Assembly (NCBI RefSeq): GCF_001280425.1
Contig: NZ_LIUF01000004.1
Coordinates: 524,764-588,763 of the forward strand
Direction of reading: 5' to 3'
Source of the DNA: Haloarcula rubripromontorii
Lineage (GTDB): Archaea > Halobacteriota > Halobacteria > Halobacteriales > Haloarculaceae
Length of the DNA stretch: 64,000 nucleotides
The notes below the pieces were generated by a model. That model worked only from the letters and a program-made list of their open reading frames with translations. It did not search any database and was not told the DNA's origin. Shown piece after piece: positions 62,942 through 64,000 of the stretch. Made by a program: the position numbers and the translations under genes. Numbering within the stretch: the first letter of the stretch is position 1; the number at the start of each line of letters is the position of its first letter.

Positions 62942-63162
62942 CACGTCAAATCCACAGTTGGCACAGGACGTACTCCTGCACAAGTCAATTGAGATGACCC
63001 ACGAAGGCTACGCCCAAGAGGCCGCAAAGCGGACACGCAATGAAGCGAATGATATCATCCACGGTGGGTAGGTTGCCTGCTGCTCGTTAACAGGAAGCTA
63101 CAGACGACCTCCAATTGAGTCGTCAGTGAGGTGAGAATGTCTCGTGTGTCTTGGAATCGCTT

Positions 63163-64000
63163 CTACAACCGACGGTAGATGATGATCCCACCGAGAACAG
63201 CCACGAGAATACTCCCACCGATGAGCAGATTCGTGGGTGAGCCGCCCGACGGCTCGACGTCTGTGGTCGCGGTCTGAGACGGTGTGTCCGTCACGTTCGG
63301 AGTGATTGCTGGCCCACCACTGTTGGTCTGGGTTGGGGTTGATTCCTCGGTGTCCGTTTCGGTCGAGCGTTCAGTCACTTCGGTCGTCGTCGTCGCTGTT
63401 GGCGTGTCGCTGGGCGTCGGTTCCGTTACTGTCGGTGTGTCCGTCGCTGTGTCGCTGGAGTCGCTCGAGTCACTGCTCCTTGAATCGCTATCATCGTCGT
63501 CGTCATCACTACTACCGCCGGAACTCGAAGAGTCCTCCTCGGTAGGAGTTTCTGTCTCAGTCGGAGTTGGTGTTGGCGTCTCCGTTGGGGTTGCTGTTGT
63601 GTCATCTCCGGACTCGACTGTCAGCGTTCCACCACCTACACTGGTGACATTGTACGCGTTCCCGGATTCGTCACCGACGGCTGCAACGGTCAGGTCCACA
63701 TCGCTCGTCCCGACAGCCTCGCCCGTGAGCGTCACCGAGACAACAGACGCCGAGCCACTGTCAGCGGTATCCATTCCAGTCGCCGCAATGCGAACGCCAT
63801 TGCTTTCTTCAGAGGACTGGACTGTTTCTGGGGTCCCAGCAACAGTCGTGTTTGAGATTGTTGCAACCGATTCGTTGGTACTTGCAATCTCGATATCTAG
63901 TGAGCCGACCCCGCCTGTAGTCGACGTGACGACGACATCAACGGTGGTTGTGTTGCCAACCGTAACGGTCTCAGTCGATGGCTGGACTTCGACACTGGTC
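63163..64000 (-). CDS. Cell-surface protein, cohesin-like domain and C-terminal anchor (5' end outside window)
   Basis: The gene runs off the window's right edge; about 278 residues are visible. The first ~110 form a beta-sandwich resembling the cohesin/dockerin-partner type (VEVQPSTETVTVGNTTTVDV, VSVTLTGEAVGTSDVDLTVA). About 110 residues of Thr/Pro/Asp/Ser-rich linker follow (TPTETETPTEEDSSSSGG and DDDDDDSDSRSSDSSDSSD). The end is a membrane helix NLLIGGSILVAVLGGIIIY with the basic stop RRL. This layout is typical of haloarchaeal exported surface proteins anchored at the C-terminus, although no PGF motif is present. Confidence 0.7.
   Translation of the reverse strand, partial: TSVEVQPSTETVTVGNTTTVDVVVTSTTGGVGSLDIEIASTNESVATISNTTVAGTPETVQSSEESNGVRIAATGMDTADSGSASVVSVTLTGEAVGTSDVDLTVAAVGDESGNAYNVTSVGGGTLTVESGDDTTATPTETPTPTPTETETPTEEDSSSSGGSSDDDDDDSDSRSSDSSDSSDTATDTPTVTEPTPSDTPTATTTTEVTERSTETDTEESTPTQTNSGGPAITPNVTDTPSQTATTDVEPSGGSPTNLLIGGSILVAVLGGIIIYRRL

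Overview
The window comes from a haloarchaeon (class Halobacteria). Proteins are strongly acidic. Secreted proteins carry twin-arginine signal peptides ending in a lipobox Cys, several genes look leaderless with an archaeal TATA element about 25-30 nt upstream, and there is an Orc1/Cdc6 gene beside repeated origin boxes. Lineage-specific families (HTH_10/Bat-type regulators, HalOD1, DUF7344) also occur. Base composition looks lower in G+C than a typical haloarchaeal core chromosome, intergenic spaces are long, and there are IS and integrase remnants. I infer an accessory region: either a megaplasmid or secondary chromosome, or a chromosomal island with its own origin. No tRNA, rRNA or CRISPR array was seen.

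Layout. 0-4 kb: the end of a Bat-type regulator, a HalOD1 protein, a membrane DUF7344 protein, a 39-residue gene and a 1.2 kb non-coding stretch with a GC-rich structured segment. 4-31 kb: a cell-surface polysaccharide or glycan locus in two arms. The plus arm has a sugar nucleotidyltransferase, a GT2, a Gfo/Idh dehydrogenase, a flippase, a CBM6 lipoprotein and a tailspike-like beta-helix protein. The minus arm has an amidotransferase of the asparagine synthase type, GT4, a membrane GT-C-like protein, GT2, a sulfatase-fold protein, GT4 and a second beta-helix paralogue. The arms converge at 14.5 kb on the two paralogues. Further glycosyltransferases, a DUF1616 protein and a CARDB-like exported protein follow. 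31-39 kb: small regulators, an orphan phnM, a xylose-dehydrogenase-type Gfo6, an iron-box-controlled Fe-complex binding lipoprotein and an orphan nuoB. 39.2-41.4 kb: a replication origin with twelve direct or inverted boxes around cdc6. 41-51 kb: unrelated single genes (HalOD1, LUD, bile-acid-type symporter, SDR with TetR) and an IS6-type remnant. 51-62.5 kb: a metal or peptide uptake block. It consists of a DppABCDF/Nik-type ABC operon with two different binding proteins, then two more orphan Fe-complex binding lipoproteins with iron boxes and a divergent membrane-anchored HTH protein. 62.5-64 kb: an integrase fragment and the C-terminal part of a cell-surface protein.

The strongest joint signal is a candidate iron regulon. 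Three separate FecB-type lipoproteins (36355, 59800 and 62485 are their start positions) each have the inverted repeat TTAGG-N4-CCTAA within a few bases of the start codon, where it would cover the transcription start. None has its own permease or ATPase here. The nearby family-5 transporter operon has a related perfect palindrome (TTTAGTTAACTAAA) upstream. All functions are inferred from reading the translated sequences; no database search was run.
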